This document shows, piece by piece, positions 28,419 through 41,023 of a stretch of DNA of 64,000 nucleotides. Origin of the DNA: Amycolatopsis jejuensis (lineage in GTDB: Bacteria > Actinomycetota > Actinomycetes > Mycobacteriales > Pseudonocardiaceae); assembly GCF_000717335.1 (NCBI RefSeq), contig NZ_JNYZ01000042.1, positions 1 through 64,000 of the forward strand, written 5' to 3'. The notes below the pieces were generated by a model. The model was not told the origin of the DNA. It worked only from the letters and a program-made list of their open reading frames with translations, and did no database searches. Numbering within the stretch: position 1 is the first letter of the stretch; each line of letters begins with the position of its first letter. Both the position numbers and the translations under genes were made by a program.

Positions 28419-30059
28419 ATGCGCTTGCGCAAGCTTGTCGCCGCTGCGGTCCCGCTGCCGGCGTTGCTGTGCCTTTCGGTGGCCGGCGTCGCGAATGCCG
28501 ACCCATTGATCACCCTGTCCGGCAATGCTGCCCCGCTCGCGGCCAGTGCTCGTTCCGGCGACGTCGACGCCGGGCAGCCGATCACCGCCGCGCTGTCGCT
28601 CAAGCTGCACCACCGGCAGGCGCTGGAGCGCTTCCTCGCCGACGTGCAGAATCCCGCGTCGCCGAGCTATCGTCACTTCCTCACTCCGGAGCAATTCACT
28701 ACTGCATTCGGCCCAACGCAAGCCGAGGCCGACCATGCGGTGGAATTCCTGAAACAAAACGGCGCGTCCGGAATCGAGGTTTCCGGAAACCGGCAGGCAA
28801 TCACCTTCTCGGCCACCGCGGGGCAACTGGAATCGGCCTTCCACACCCGGCTCGGGAATTACACCGACACCGTCACCGGACGGCAGTTCTACGCCAACGA
28901 CGCCGCGCCCGAATTGCCCGCTTCGGTGTCCGCGGTGGTCGATTCGGTGGTCGGGCTCGACAACCACGCGGTGAAACACCACGCCAGGGCCGCGCAAGCG
29001 CCGCGCACGGTCAAGCCGGTCACGCCCACGATTCTCCGTACCGCTTATGGCACCAGCGGCCTTTCCGCGACCGGCGCCGGGGTGAATGTCGGTTTCGTCG
29101 AGTTCGACGGTTACCGCAAATCGGACATCACCGCGTACGACACGAAATACGGCCTCCACGCCGGTTCGGTCACCACGGTCTCGGTCAACGGCGCGAACTA
29201 CGACGCGAGCCCCGGCGACGGCGAGGTCGAGGTCGACCTGGACATCGAGGTCGTGCACGCGCTGGCCGCGGCGGCGAACGACTACGTGTACGAAGCTCCG
29301 AACTCCAACGCGGGCGAGCTGGCGATGTACCAGAAGATCGCGTCGGACAAGAAGGTCAGCGTCGTCTCGATCTCGTGGGGCTCGTGCGAGGCGGCCGAGG
29401 GCTCGTCGGCGGCCAACAGCGTGAACAACGCGATCGCGACCGGCACCGCGGAGGGCATCAGCTACTTCGCCGCCGCGGGTGACGACGGCACCACCGACTG
29501 CGCCCGCCAGACCGGCAGCAACGCCCAGGCCGTGGACTTCCCGGCATCGAGCCCGAACGTGTCGGGCGTCGGGGGTACCCAGCTGTCGGTGACGTCGTCG
29601 AACGCCTACAGCAGCGAGAAGGCGTGGAACGACGGCGCTTCGGGCGGCGCGACCGGCGGCGGCATCTCGACGATCTTCGCGGCACCGTCGTGGCAGTCGC
29701 AGCAGAGCACGACCAAGCGCAAGGTCCCGGACGTCGCCGCGGACGCCGCGCAAGGTTCGGCGTACTCGATCATCTCGGGCGGCCAGGCCGGCAACGTGTG
29801 GGGCACCTCCGGCGCAGCCCCGCTGTGGGCGGCATTCACCACGCTGCAGAACCAGGTGCACGGCGGCGGCCTCGGCAACCTGAACCCGAAGTTCTACAGC
29901 ATCGGCAACGGTTCGTCGTACGGCACCGGCTTCCACGACGTCACCACCGGCACCAACACCTTCAACGGCACCACCGGCTTCTCCGCCAAGACCGGCTACG
30001 ACCAGGTCACCGGCTGGGGCTCGGTCAAGGGCACCGGGCTCTCCGGACTGATCGGCTGA
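28419..30059 (+). CDS. Secreted S53 (sedolisin/kumamolisin-type) serine-carboxyl peptidase
   Basis: 546 residues. Signal peptide (about 1-27, cleavage near VANA-DP), pro-kumamolisin activation domain (about 50-190, SPSYRHFLTPEQF, SGNRQAITFSATAG) and catalytic domain. The Glu/Asp of the Ser-Glu-Asp triad lie in GDGEVEVDLDIEVVHA near residue 270; oxyanion Asp in AAGDDGTTDC; nucleophile Ser in VWGTSGAAPLWAAF near residue 463 (family consensus SGTSxxxP). Acid-active extracellular endopeptidase. ATG 28419 with ribosome site GAGAGGAA. Followed by a strong hairpin. Confidence 0.93.
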   Translation: MRLRKLVAAAVPLPALLCLSVAGVANADPLITLSGNAAPLAASARSGDVDAGQPITAALSLKLHHRQALERFLADVQNPASPSYRHFLTPEQFTTAFGPTQAEADHAVEFLKQNGASGIEVSGNRQAITFSATAGQLESAFHTRLGNYTDTVTGRQFYANDAAPELPASVSAVVDSVVGLDNHAVKHHARAAQAPRTVKPVTPTILRTAYGTSGLSATGAGVNVGFVEFDGYRKSDITAYDTKYGLHAGSVTTVSVNGANYDASPGDGEVEVDLDIEVVHALAAAANDYVYEAPNSNAGELAMYQKIASDKKVSVVSISWGSCEAAEGSSAANSVNNAIATGTAEGISYFAAAGDDGTTDCARQTGSNAQAVDFPASSPNVSGVGGTQLSVTSSNAYSSEKAWNDGASGGATGGGISTIFAAPSWQSQQSTTKRKVPDVAADAAQGSAYSIISGGQAGNVWGTSGAAPLWAAFTTLQNQVHGGGLGNLNPKFYSIGNGSSYGTGFHDVTTGTNTFNGTTGFSAKTGYDQVTGWGSVKGTGLSGLIG

Positions 30060-30065
30060 CCCCGT

Positions 30066-30102
30066 CCCCGTGAGTGGCTGTGCCGGTGAGCCACTCACGG
30101 GG
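30066..30102 (+). terminator. Hairpin after the S53 peptidase gene
   Basis: Perfect 14-base stem, CCCCGTGAGTGGCT (30066-30079) and AGCCACTCACGGGG (30089-30102), nine-base loop, seven bases past the stop codon. It also lies just 14 bases upstream of the next start, so it may affect expression of that gene. Confidence 0.75.
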
Positions 30103-30116
30103 ATACGGTGGGCGCC

Positions 30117-31706
30117 ATGGGAACTCGCACTGTCCGGGACGCCACGCGCGAGCTGCTCCGGAACCTCGGCCTCACCACGGTGTTCGGCAACCCCGGCACC
30201 ACCGAGATCGCCTTCCTCACCGAGTGGCCCGACGATTTCACCTACGTGCTCGGCCTGCAGGAGTCGGCGGTCGTCGCGATGGCCGACGGGTACGCGCAGG
30301 CGACCCGGCGGCCGGTGCTCGTGAACCTGCATTCGGCAGGCGGCGTCGGACATTCGCTCGGACACGTGTTCACCGCCTACCGCAACCGCGCGCCGCTGAT
30401 CGTGCTGGCCGGGCAGCAGACCCGCTCGCTGATGCCGGACGAGCCGTTCCTCGGCGCGGTGGAGGCGGCGAACTTCCCCAAGCCGTACGTCAAGTGGAGC
30501 ATCGAGCCGGCCCGGGCGGCGGACGTACCCGCGGCCATCGCGCACGCGTACCACGTGGCCACCCAGGCGCCGCAGGGTCCGGTGTTCGTCTCGGTGCCGG
30601 TGGACGACTGGGACGCCGAGGCGACCATGCCGTTGCCCACCGGGCACCGCGTGTCCGGCTTCGCTCCCGACCCGGACGCGCTGGCCGACCTCGCCGCCGC
30701 GCTCGATGGGGCGCAGCGGCCCGCGCTGGTCGTCGGGGCCAGTGTGGACGGTGACGGCGCGGTACCGGATGTCGTTGCGCTGGCGGAAAAACTGGGCGCC
30801 GGAGTGTGGGCGGCGCCGATGTCGTCGCGCTGCTCGTTCCCCGAAGACCACGCGCTGTTCCTCGGTTTCCTGCAGCCGGAACGGCGAGCGGTAGCGGAAG
30901 CGCTGCGCGAGCACGACCTCGTCGTGGTCCTCGGCGCGCCCGCGTTCACCTACCACGTGTACCGCGGCGAGCCGGAAATCCCGCTGCCGCCGCTGTACCT
31001 CGTGAGCGACGACGACCAGGTGCTCGCGCGTGCCGGTAACGGCATCGGGATCCGGTCCACGCCGAAGCTCGCGATCCGGGCGCTTGTCGAGAAGGTCGTG
31101 CCGGGTGCGCGGCAGGTGCCCGCACGGCCCGATGCACCGGGTAAACCCGTCGAGGCCACCCCGATTTCGCCGGACTTCGCGTACTCCGTGGTCGCAGATC
31201 TGTTGCCGGACAACGCGATCGTGGTCGAGGAGACGCCGAGCCACCGTAACTGCCTGCACGACCACCTGCCGATCACCGCCACCGACACCGGATTCCTCAC
31301 CGTCGCGAGCGGAACCCTCGGGTACGGCCTGCCTGCCGCGGTGGGGGCGGCGCTGGGCCGTCCGGACCGCAAGGTGGTGGCGGTGCTGGGCGACGGGTCG
31401 AGCATGTACTGCGTGCAGGCGCTGTGGACCGCTGCGCGCGAGCATGCGCCGGTCACGTTTGTCGTGCTGGACAACGCGCAGTACGCCGCCGTCCGCATTC
31501 TCGGCGAGTCCGCGGGCGGGACGAAAGTTCCGGGTACCGACCTGGGCGGGATCGATTTCGCGCGGCTCGCGGAGAGTATGGGCTGCCCGGCGCGCACCGT
31601 CGAACAGGCCGCCGACCTGCGGCCCGCGCTCGCTGCGGCGTTGCAGGAGAACGGGCCGAGCCTGCTGCACGTCCGGGTGGACCCGAATCCGCAGCCGCTG
31701 TACTGA
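30117..31706 (+). CDS. mdlC: Benzoylformate decarboxylase-like ThDP enzyme
   Basis: 529-residue thiamine-diphosphate enzyme. N-terminal PYR domain with FGNPGTTEIAF and the catalytic Glu in GLQESAVVAMADGYA; C-terminal PP domain with the ThDP motif GDGSSMYC and Asn about 27 residues later (VLDNAQYA). Closest in character to benzoylformate decarboxylases, including LHSAGGVGHSLGH (active-site His region). Actual 2-oxoacid substrate is uncertain; no mandelate genes are nearby. ATG 30117 chosen over GTG 30108. Next gene is an acyl-CoA dehydrogenase 45 bases downstream, same strand. Confidence 0.82.
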   Translation: MGTRTVRDATRELLRNLGLTTVFGNPGTTEIAFLTEWPDDFTYVLGLQESAVVAMADGYAQATRRPVLVNLHSAGGVGHSLGHVFTAYRNRAPLIVLAGQQTRSLMPDEPFLGAVEAANFPKPYVKWSIEPARAADVPAAIAHAYHVATQAPQGPVFVSVPVDDWDAEATMPLPTGHRVSGFAPDPDALADLAAALDGAQRPALVVGASVDGDGAVPDVVALAEKLGAGVWAAPMSSRCSFPEDHALFLGFLQPERRAVAEALREHDLVVVLGAPAFTYHVYRGEPEIPLPPLYLVSDDDQVLARAGNGIGIRSTPKLAIRALVEKVVPGARQVPARPDAPGKPVEATPISPDFAYSVVADLLPDNAIVVEETPSHRNCLHDHLPITATDTGFLTVASGTLGYGLPAAVGAALGRPDRKVVAVLGDGSSMYCVQALWTAAREHAPVTFVVLDNAQYAAVRILGESAGGTKVPGTDLGGIDFARLAESMGCPARTVEQAADLRPALAAALQENGPSLLHVRVDPNPQPLY

Positions 31707-31751
31707 TGATCACGCATTGACCCGGATGAGTGACGCTGTTTGGATGGCCGG

Positions 31752-32969
31752 GTGCAGCCACTACTCACTCCCGGCCAGCGGGACCTGGTCGACCGCGCGG
31801 GCAAGCTCGCCGACGTTTTCGCCGAGCGGGCAGCCGAGCACGATCGCGAGAACACCTTCCCGCACGAGAACTACGACGACCTGCGCGAGGCCGGGTTCCT
31901 GAGACTGTCGGTACCCGAGGAGCTGGGTGGCCTCGGCGCCGGGCTGCCGGAAATCCTGCCGGTGCTGGAACGGCTCGCGATGGGCGACGGCGCCACCGCG
32001 CTGGCGTTCACCATGCACCTGTCGCCGCTGGGGCAATGGGCGAGCGTGTGGCGGCGCACGAAAGCGCCGCGGCTGGCGGAACTGCTGCGCAAGGCGGTGG
32101 ACGGGGAGCTGATCTGGGCGTCGATCACGAGTGAAACGGGCCTGCGCAACGACATGACGGACGCGAACACGCGCGCCGTACGCGTCGAGGGCGGGTTCGA
32201 GCTCACCGGCCGCAAGAGCTTCGCGACGAACTCGTCGGTCGCCACGCATTGCTCCACGACCGCCCGCCACGAGGACGCCGAGGGCGGCCCGCGGCTGCTG
32301 CTGTGCCAGATCGCGCTCGACCAGCCTGGTGTCACGATCCACCAGACGTGGAACACGATGGGCATGCGCGGCACCCAGAGCAATGACCTGGAGCTGGACA
32401 AGGTGTTCGTCGAGGACCCGGCAGTGGTGCACTCACTGCCGGTGAAGCACCTCGACGCGCGAGTGCTGGAAACCGTGTGGTCGTGGGCAATGCCGGCGTT
32501 TTCGGCCGTCTACACGGGAGTCGCGGCGGGCGCGCTGGACTGGACGGTCCGGTCGCTGGTCAAGCGCGGCAAGACGGCGGACCCGGTGCTGCAGGACGTG
32601 ATCGGCGAATGCCAGATCCTGCTGGAAAGCTCGCGCGCACTGATCTACCGGCACGCCGACGAGGTGATGAGCCGCCGCCTGTTCACCGGCGACGTCCAGG
32701 ACGGCGTGGCCCGCTGCGCGGTGGTGAAGTACACGGCGGCGAACAACGCGGTCCAGGTGATGCAGCGCTTGGTCGACGTCCTCGGCGGGATGTCGTACAC
32801 GAAGGCGCTGCCGTTCGAACGCATGTGGCGAGACGTCCAGGCGAGCACCTTCATGCCGATGGGCAACCTGGCGACGCGGAAGCTGGTGGGCGCGAACGTG
32901 CTTGGCGTGCAGACGTTACCGGAGATCAGCCCGGACGAGACCGGACCCGGCTCGCGCGCGAAGGTTTGA
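31752..32969 (+). CDS. Acyl-CoA dehydrogenase family protein
   Basis: 405 residues, acyl-CoA dehydrogenase/flavin monooxygenase-like fold: N-terminal helical domain (LRLSVPEELGGLGAGLPEIL), middle beta domain (ASITSETGLRNDMTD, FELTGRKSFATNS) and C-terminal helical domain. FAD-dependent. The catalytic base position is not certain from sequence alone; the PFERMWRDVQASTFMPMGN end resembles acyl-CoA dehydrogenases. GTG 31752 used. Probably co-transcribed with the ThDP decarboxylase, suggesting a small aromatic or keto-acid degradation unit. Confidence 0.82.
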   Translation: MQPLLTPGQRDLVDRAGKLADVFAERAAEHDRENTFPHENYDDLREAGFLRLSVPEELGGLGAGLPEILPVLERLAMGDGATALAFTMHLSPLGQWASVWRRTKAPRLAELLRKAVDGELIWASITSETGLRNDMTDANTRAVRVEGGFELTGRKSFATNSSVATHCSTTARHEDAEGGPRLLLCQIALDQPGVTIHQTWNTMGMRGTQSNDLELDKVFVEDPAVVHSLPVKHLDARVLETVWSWAMPAFSAVYTGVAAGALDWTVRSLVKRGKTADPVLQDVIGECQILLESSRALIYRHADEVMSRRLFTGDVQDGVARCAVVKYTAANNAVQVMQRLVDVLGGMSYTKALPFERMWRDVQASTFMPMGNLATRKLVGANVLGVQTLPEISPDETGPGSRAKV

Positions 32970-33068
32970 TCGGCGAACGGGTGAATCCGCCGCGAGGGGG
33001 ATGAGTTCTCGCTGCCTTCCGGACTACCTTGATCACTTCGGTCTTGGTGTCCAGGGGAGGGACAGCGA

Positions 33069-33773
33069 GTGGCGAAGCAGAAGTATGCGAGGCGCCCGGA
33101 CGGATCGGTTTACCCGATCACGCCCAAGAAGGGCGGGGTCAAGATCCTCGTGGCCGGAGTGGCGGTCGTTGCCGCCGTCGGAGGCGGTACCGCTGCCGGG
33201 ATCGGCGGCGCGAGCGTGGAATCGGGCGCACTGCCGGGAAATCTCTCCGGTGAGGTCGCGGACTCGCTGCCCGGCCGGGACCTCGTAACCAGGAAGGCCG
33301 AGGGCCGGAAATCCGCCCAGCGGGGCCGCAAGCAGGAGACCTTCGGCCGGTTCAAGCTCAAGGAGCTGAAGCGGACCGCGAAACACGAGCTCACCTGCCT
33401 GGCGAACTCGACCGGCCAGGTCCGGGAGTACCTGGCCCACCACCGGTGCACTTCACTGGACCGGAGTCTGTACGCGGTCGGCGACGGTCGCGGCAATGCC
33501 GCCGTGCTTTCGCTCGTGCGCGTCGGTTTTCCGAAGAAGAGCGACGCCGCCGGATGCGAGAAAGTCGAGAAAGTGCACGGCAGCGGCGACATCAAGCCGC
33601 TGGGTGCCGCCGCGCTGGGGCTCGCGAGAGTCGAGTTCTCCGGCCGCCATTTTCATTCCCGGATCGACCGCCGCACCATGGTCGTCGCCGAGACGGAAAC
33701 CCTCACCGGGCACATCGGTAACGCCGAACTCGACGCGCTGGCCGACGTCTCGGTGTGGTTTCCCCGAGTCTGA
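33069..33773 (+). CDS. Hypothetical membrane-anchored or exported protein
   Basis: 234 residues. Basic N-terminus (MAKQKYARRPDGSVYPITPKKG), one hydrophobic stretch at about 24-47 (Val/Ala/Gly-rich), then an extracytoplasmic domain with three Cys (LTCLANSTGQV, HHRCTSLDR, AAGCEKVEKV). No family recognised. GTG start with ribosome site AGGGGAGGGA. Its stop TGA abuts the stop of the convergent ABC ATPase gene (TGATCA). Confidence 0.7.
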   Translation: MAKQKYARRPDGSVYPITPKKGGVKILVAGVAVVAAVGGGTAAGIGGASVESGALPGNLSGEVADSLPGRDLVTRKAEGRKSAQRGRKQETFGRFKLKELKRTAKHELTCLANSTGQVREYLAHHRCTSLDRSLYAVGDGRGNAAVLSLVRVGFPKKSDAAGCEKVEKVHGSGDIKPLGAAALGLARVEFSGRHFHSRIDRRTMVVAETETLTGHIGNAELDALADVSVWFPRV

Positions 33774-34613
33774 TCAGCTTTTCGCGTTCTCCACGGCAGG
33801 CGCTTCCGAAGCCGCCGCCGCGTCCCACTCCGCCGCGTCCGCTGCCGCCTGCGAAGCCGGGCCATGCAGCAGGCGGGCCACTTCCCCGCGCAGGGAAACG
33901 AACCGGGCCGATTCCCGGGTCGTGATCTGGTCTCGCTGGGCGGGCAGGTCCACCGGCAGGTCGGCCACGATGCGCGCCGGGGACTTCGACAGCACCAGCA
34001 CCCGGTCGCCCAGGTACACGCTCTCGTCGATGTCGTGGGTCACCAGCAGGACCGTCGTACCCTGCTCCGATTGCACGCGGCGCAGCAGATCCTCCAGGTC
34101 GAACCGGGTCTGCGCGTCCACCGAGGCGAACGGTTCGTCCATCAGCAGCAATACCGGACGGCTCGCCAGCGCGCGGGCGATCGACACCCGCTGCTGCATC
34201 CCGCCCGACAGCTGCCACGGGAATTTGCCCTCCACTCCGGACAGTCCGACCGCCGTCAGTGCCTCGGTCGCTCGCCGACGGCGGGCCGGCTTGTCGAGTT
34301 TGGTCCAGCGCAAGGGGAATTCCACGTTCTTCGCGACCGTCAGCCACGGGAACAGCGAGCGGCTGTAGTCCTGGAACACGACCGCGAGATCGTCCGGCAC
34401 CGTCGTGACCCGGTCGCCGTGCAGGCTCACCGTGCCCGACGTCGGCGGGAGCAGGCCCGCGATCGCCCGCAGCAGCGTGGATTTCCCGCACCCCGACGGG
34501 CCCACGATGCACGCCAGCTGCCCGGACTCCACGGTGAACGACAGGTCATCGACCGCGGCATCGCCGCTGCCGTAGCGGTGCGTGAGGCCGGAGACCTCGA
34601 GCATGGTCGACAT
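33774..34613 (-). CDS. ABC transporter ATP-binding protein (nitrate/sulfonate/taurine type)
   Basis: 279 residues. Walker A GPSGCGKST, signature LSGGMQQRV, Walker B LLLMDEPFASVD and H-loop VTHDIDE are intact. Family of SsuB/TauB/NrtD ATPases. Last gene of the four-gene operon binding protein-permease-permease-ATPase (37245 to 33774), following the second permease by seven bases. It energises uptake of the ligand of the lipoprotein encoded at the operon start. Confidence 0.93.
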   Translation of the reverse strand: MSTMLEVSGLTHRYGSGDAAVDDLSFTVESGQLACIVGPSGCGKSTLLRAIAGLLPPTSGTVSLHGDRVTTVPDDLAVVFQDYSRSLFPWLTVAKNVEFPLRWTKLDKPARRRRATEALTAVGLSGVEGKFPWQLSGGMQQRVSIARALASRPVLLLMDEPFASVDAQTRFDLEDLLRRVQSEQGTTVLLVTHDIDESVYLGDRVLVLSKSPARIVADLPVDLPAQRDQITTRESARFVSLRGEVARLLHGPASQAAADAAEWDAAAASEAPAVENAKS

Positions 34614-34620
34614 AAGCGGG

Positions 34621-35454
34621 TTACCTTCCCTCGTTCCGGCCGGGCTGCCAGCCGAGCACGCGACGTTCGATGCCGAGCAGGGCCGCGTTGAACCCGTACC
34701 CGAGGATGCCCAGCAGCACGATCCACGCCCACATCTGGTCGAAGTCGTACGCCCGCTGCGCGGCGAGCAGCGCGTACCCGATGCCGTTGAGCGAACCGAC
34801 GAGTTCCGAGATCGCCATCAGGATCAGCGAGATCGAGAGCGACAACCGCAGCCCGGCGAAGATCTTCGGCAGTGCCGCGGGCAGCACGACCAGCCCGATC
34901 CAGTACCGCCGTGGCGTGCGGAAGGCGCGCGCGGTCTCGGCTTTCACCTTGTCGACCGAACGCACTCCGTCCACTGTGTTCATCAGCACCGGCCACAGTG
35001 AACCGAAGATGATCGTGGCGATCTGCATGCCCGGTCCGATGTGGAACAACACGATGAACACCGGGACCAGCGCGGGCGGCGGAATGGCGCGGAAGAACGC
35101 GAAAAGCGGTCCCACGTAGTCCATTCCGGTGCGCGAGCGGCCCAGCGCGGTGCCGAGCGCAACGCCGAGCACCACCGACAGCAGCCACCCGCCGAGCACG
35201 CGGGCGATGCTCGGCAGCGCGTGCTCGAACACCGCGTCGCCGAGGAACAGCTGCGACGCCGGTCCGGAGAACCACAGTTTCGCTGCTGCCGCGGCAATTT
35301 TCGACGGCGGCGGGAAGAACACGCTCTGGCTCAGCCGGGTCGCGAGCTCCCACAGCAGCACGAGGATCACGAACAACAGCCATTTGCGGGCAAACCCGCC
35401 GAGCCCGCGGCCGACCCGCCGGGTCACCGTGGACGGCTTTTCGACCACACTCAC
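34621..35454 (-). CDS. ABC transporter permease 2 (nitrate/sulfonate/taurine type)
   Basis: 277 residues, six predicted membrane helices, BPD_transp_1 fold. EAA-type loop ETARAFRTPRRYWIGLVVLPAALP (residues given in part) contacts the ATPase. GTG 35454 overlaps the upstream permease stop by four bases. The presence of two different permeases suggests a heterodimeric channel. Confidence 0.92.
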   Translation of the reverse strand: MSVVEKPSTVTRRVGRGLGGFARKWLLFVILVLLWELATRLSQSVFFPPPSKIAAAAAKLWFSGPASQLFLGDAVFEHALPSIARVLGGWLLSVVLGVALGTALGRSRTGMDYVGPLFAFFRAIPPPALVPVFIVLFHIGPGMQIATIIFGSLWPVLMNTVDGVRSVDKVKAETARAFRTPRRYWIGLVVLPAALPKIFAGLRLSLSISLILMAISELVGSLNGIGYALLAAQRAYDFDQMWAWIVLLGILGYGFNAALLGIERRVLGWQPGRNEGR

Positions 35455-36218
35455 GCGGCGGCTCCCTGCGCGACGCTGCTCCAGCCGAAGAGCCGGTGCC
35501 CGAGCCGTTCCAGGCCCTCGTTGACCAGGTAGCCCAGCACCCCGGCGACGACGGTGCCCGCGAGCACCAGGTCCATCCGCCCCGACCCGGAGCTCGCCTC
35601 CAGCACGAACTGCCCGATCCCGAGCTTCGCACCGGCCAGGAACTCCGTGCTGATCACGAGGATCAGCGAGATCGCCGCGGACAGCCGGATCCCGGTGAAC
35701 ACGAACGGCGCGGCATGCGGCAGCGCAACGGAAGTGAGGACCCGCGATCGCGGAGTGCCGTACGACCGCGCGGTTTCCAGCAGCAGCGGGTCGATCTCGG
35801 CGAGCGCGTAGATCGTGTTGAAGAGAATGGGCCACACGGCCGCGTACACGGCCAGCGTGATCTTCGCTTCCGGACCGCCGCCGATCACGATCAGCACCAG
35901 CGGAATCAGCGCGACCGACGGGATCGGCCGCAGGAACTCGACGATCGCCTTGGTCGCGTCCCGCAGCCAGCGCACGCTGCCGAGCACCAGCCCGGCAGGC
36001 ACCGCAATGGCGATCGAGATCGCGAGCGCGATCATCCAGGCGAGCAGCGACGCCACCACGTCACGGACGAATGCGACGTCCCCGAGCAGCTCACCGATCC
36101 GCGCGAACACGACGGTCGGCGGCGGCAGGTCGTTCTGGTCGAGCAGACCGGCCCGCACGAGTACCTCCCACAGCAGGAGGAAACCGAGCAGGCCGGTCAG
36201 ATTCCGGACGAGCCGCAC
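35451..36218 (-). CDS. ABC transporter permease 1 (nitrate/sulfonate/taurine type)
   Basis: 255 residues, about six membrane helices, BPD_transp_1 fold; EAA loop LLETARSYGTPRSRVLTSV. GTG 36218 starts two bases after the binding-protein stop. Moderately diverged from permease 2, so not a recent duplicate. Confidence 0.92.
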   Translation of the reverse strand: MRLVRNLTGLLGFLLLWEVLVRAGLLDQNDLPPPTVVFARIGELLGDVAFVRDVVASLLAWMIALAISIAIAVPAGLVLGSVRWLRDATKAIVEFLRPIPSVALIPLVLIVIGGGPEAKITLAVYAAVWPILFNTIYALAEIDPLLLETARSYGTPRSRVLTSVALPHAAPFVFTGIRLSAAISLILVISTEFLAGAKLGIGQFVLEASSGSGRMDLVLAGTVVAGVLGYLVNEGLERLGHRLFGWSSVAQGAAA

Positions 36219-36219
36219 G

Positions 36220-37245
36220 TCAGGTCGCGCTCGCCTGCGGGACGATCATCGAGGCGACGTCGATCCGGCTCTGGATCGACCCGAACTGCTGCAGCAGGTC
36301 GGGGACCCGCTGGATGCGCCGGGCGTCCAAAGTAGACTGGAAGGTGAGCAGGTTCGTCAGCTTCGCGGTCGCCTCGTCGACCTTCGAGAACTGGATCATC
36401 AACGGCTCGATCTTCGAACGGTCGGCCGATTCCTTGGTGGCCCGCGACATCGCGCGCTGGAAAGCGGCGACGGTCTTCGGGTTCCCGGAGGTGAACTTGC
36501 CGAGCGAGCCGTACCCCGCGGTCGGGAAGTCCTTGGTGCCGCCGGACGCGGTGTCGATGACCTCCACCGTGCCATTGGTCTTCGCCGACGCGGTGATGAA
36601 CGGCTCGGTGAGGAAGCCCGCGTCGACGTCGCCCCGCTTCACCGCCGCGCCGATCTGCGGGAAGCTGACCGACACCCACTTCACGCCGGAGTAGTCCACG
36701 CCGTTGTCGCGCATCACGGACTTGGTGAGGGTGTCGCAAATCGTGTTGGTGGCGGTGATGGCGATTTTCTTGCCTGCCAGGTCGTGCACGTTCTTCACGT
36801 TGCTGTTCGGCATGGCGACGATCTCGGTGCTCTTCGGACCCGCCGACGACGCGTCCGCGACCAGCTTGATGTCCGCGCTGCCCTTGCTCTTCGCGATGAA
36901 GAACGGCGTGTAGCTCGCGTAGGCGATGTCGACCTCGCCTGCGATCAGCTTGGTGAGGGATGCGTCACCGCTGGCCGCGTCGACGGCTTCGACCTCGAGG
37001 CCCTCGTTCTTGAAGTAGCCGTTCTGTACCGCCAAGTGGAACGGAGCGACGTCGATCGTCGGCATGATCGAGACCTTGATCTTGGCCTTCTCGACCCCGG
37101 ACCCGCCGTTCGACTTGCCCGAATCGTCGGATCCGCCGAGCAGCCCGCAACCGCTCGCGGTCACCGCGACGCCGCTGGCCATGGCGAGAGACAGGAACCC
37201 GCGCCTGCCGTACGTACGTCGGCTGCTCGCCGCTTCGTCAAACAA
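36220..37245 (-). CDS. Tat-type solute-binding lipoprotein (nitrate/sulfonate/taurine type)
   Basis: 341 residues if the TTG at 37245 is the start, which has ribosome site AGGAG five bases away; longer alternatives begin at GTG 37317 or TTG 37338. The N-terminus carries twin arginines (RRTYGRRGFLSLAMASG) followed by lipobox TASGC, so it is probably a Tat-exported lipoprotein. NMT1/SsuA-like domain with KIKVSIMPTIDVAPFHLAV and KRGDVDAGFLTEPF. First gene of the ABC operon. Diverges from the conservon kinase gene, the same arrangement as its paralogue at 23136-24086. Ligand not determinable here. Confidence 0.88.
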   Translation of the reverse strand: MFDEAASSRRTYGRRGFLSLAMASGVAVTASGCGLLGGSDDSGKSNGGSGVEKAKIKVSIMPTIDVAPFHLAVQNGYFKNEGLEVEAVDAASGDASLTKLIAGEVDIAYASYTPFFIAKSKGSADIKLVADASSAGPKSTEIVAMPNSNVKNVHDLAGKKIAITATNTICDTLTKSVMRDNGVDYSGVKWVSVSFPQIGAAVKRGDVDAGFLTEPFITASAKTNGTVEVIDTASGGTKDFPTAGYGSLGKFTSGNPKTVAAFQRAMSRATKESADRSKIEPLMIQFSKVDEATAKLTNLLTFQSTLDARRIQRVPDLLQQFGSIQSRIDVASMIVPQASAT

Positions 37246-37822
37246 GGTCGCTCCTAGCGAATGAGGTCCCGCCGATTGCGCTGGCGTGGAGGAAGGTGGC
37301 TCATTGTCCGGAGTCACGCGGCTACTGTAGAGAACCAACGCGGCTACTCACAATGGGTGGTCATGCACGATTCAGAAGTGGTACTCGTCACTCGATCAGG
37401 TGATCGATCTGCCTGGTGTCCGGGGTTACCGGAACGGCCCGTGGGTGCCCGATCGACCTTAATCCGCTGCCTGGGTGCTCCCGGACGGCCTCTGGAGGGT
37501 TACAAATGGGCCAAGCTTTCGCTACCCTCTGCTCCTGCAGTGTGAGGTGTGGACCACCGATGTAGTGAGAGTAAGTCTCCCCAAGACGCTCCGCACAACC
37601 GGCTAACGGCCGGTCAGGGTGGCCTCGGCCGAACGGACCAGCGATCGACCACGTGCGGGGACCGAACGTCATGTCAGACCTGAACCGATTCCGCGCCCGA
37701 GGCGGCGGGCAACCGCACCGGAAAGTCGATCTTTTCACTCGGAAGGGTGTAATGGCTCGGTCAGCGGACCCGTCCCCGTCATCCATCCGGGTGCGGGGCC
37801 ACCTGCCGGGAGCGTGCGCGTA
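37246..37822. promoter_or_regulatory. Divergent regulatory region between ABC operon and conservon
   Basis: 577 bases without a convincing gene, holding the promoters of both operons. An 11-base direct repeat ACGCGGCTACT occurs at 37316-37326 and 37338-37348, start points exactly 22 bases (two helical turns) apart, about 70-100 bases upstream of the binding-protein start. The kinase frame is open back to 37619 but its better start is GTG 37823. I see no sigma-A hexamers I would defend. Confidence 0.5.
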
Positions 37823-41019
<3,197 letters not shown>

Positions 41020-41023
<4 letters not shown>

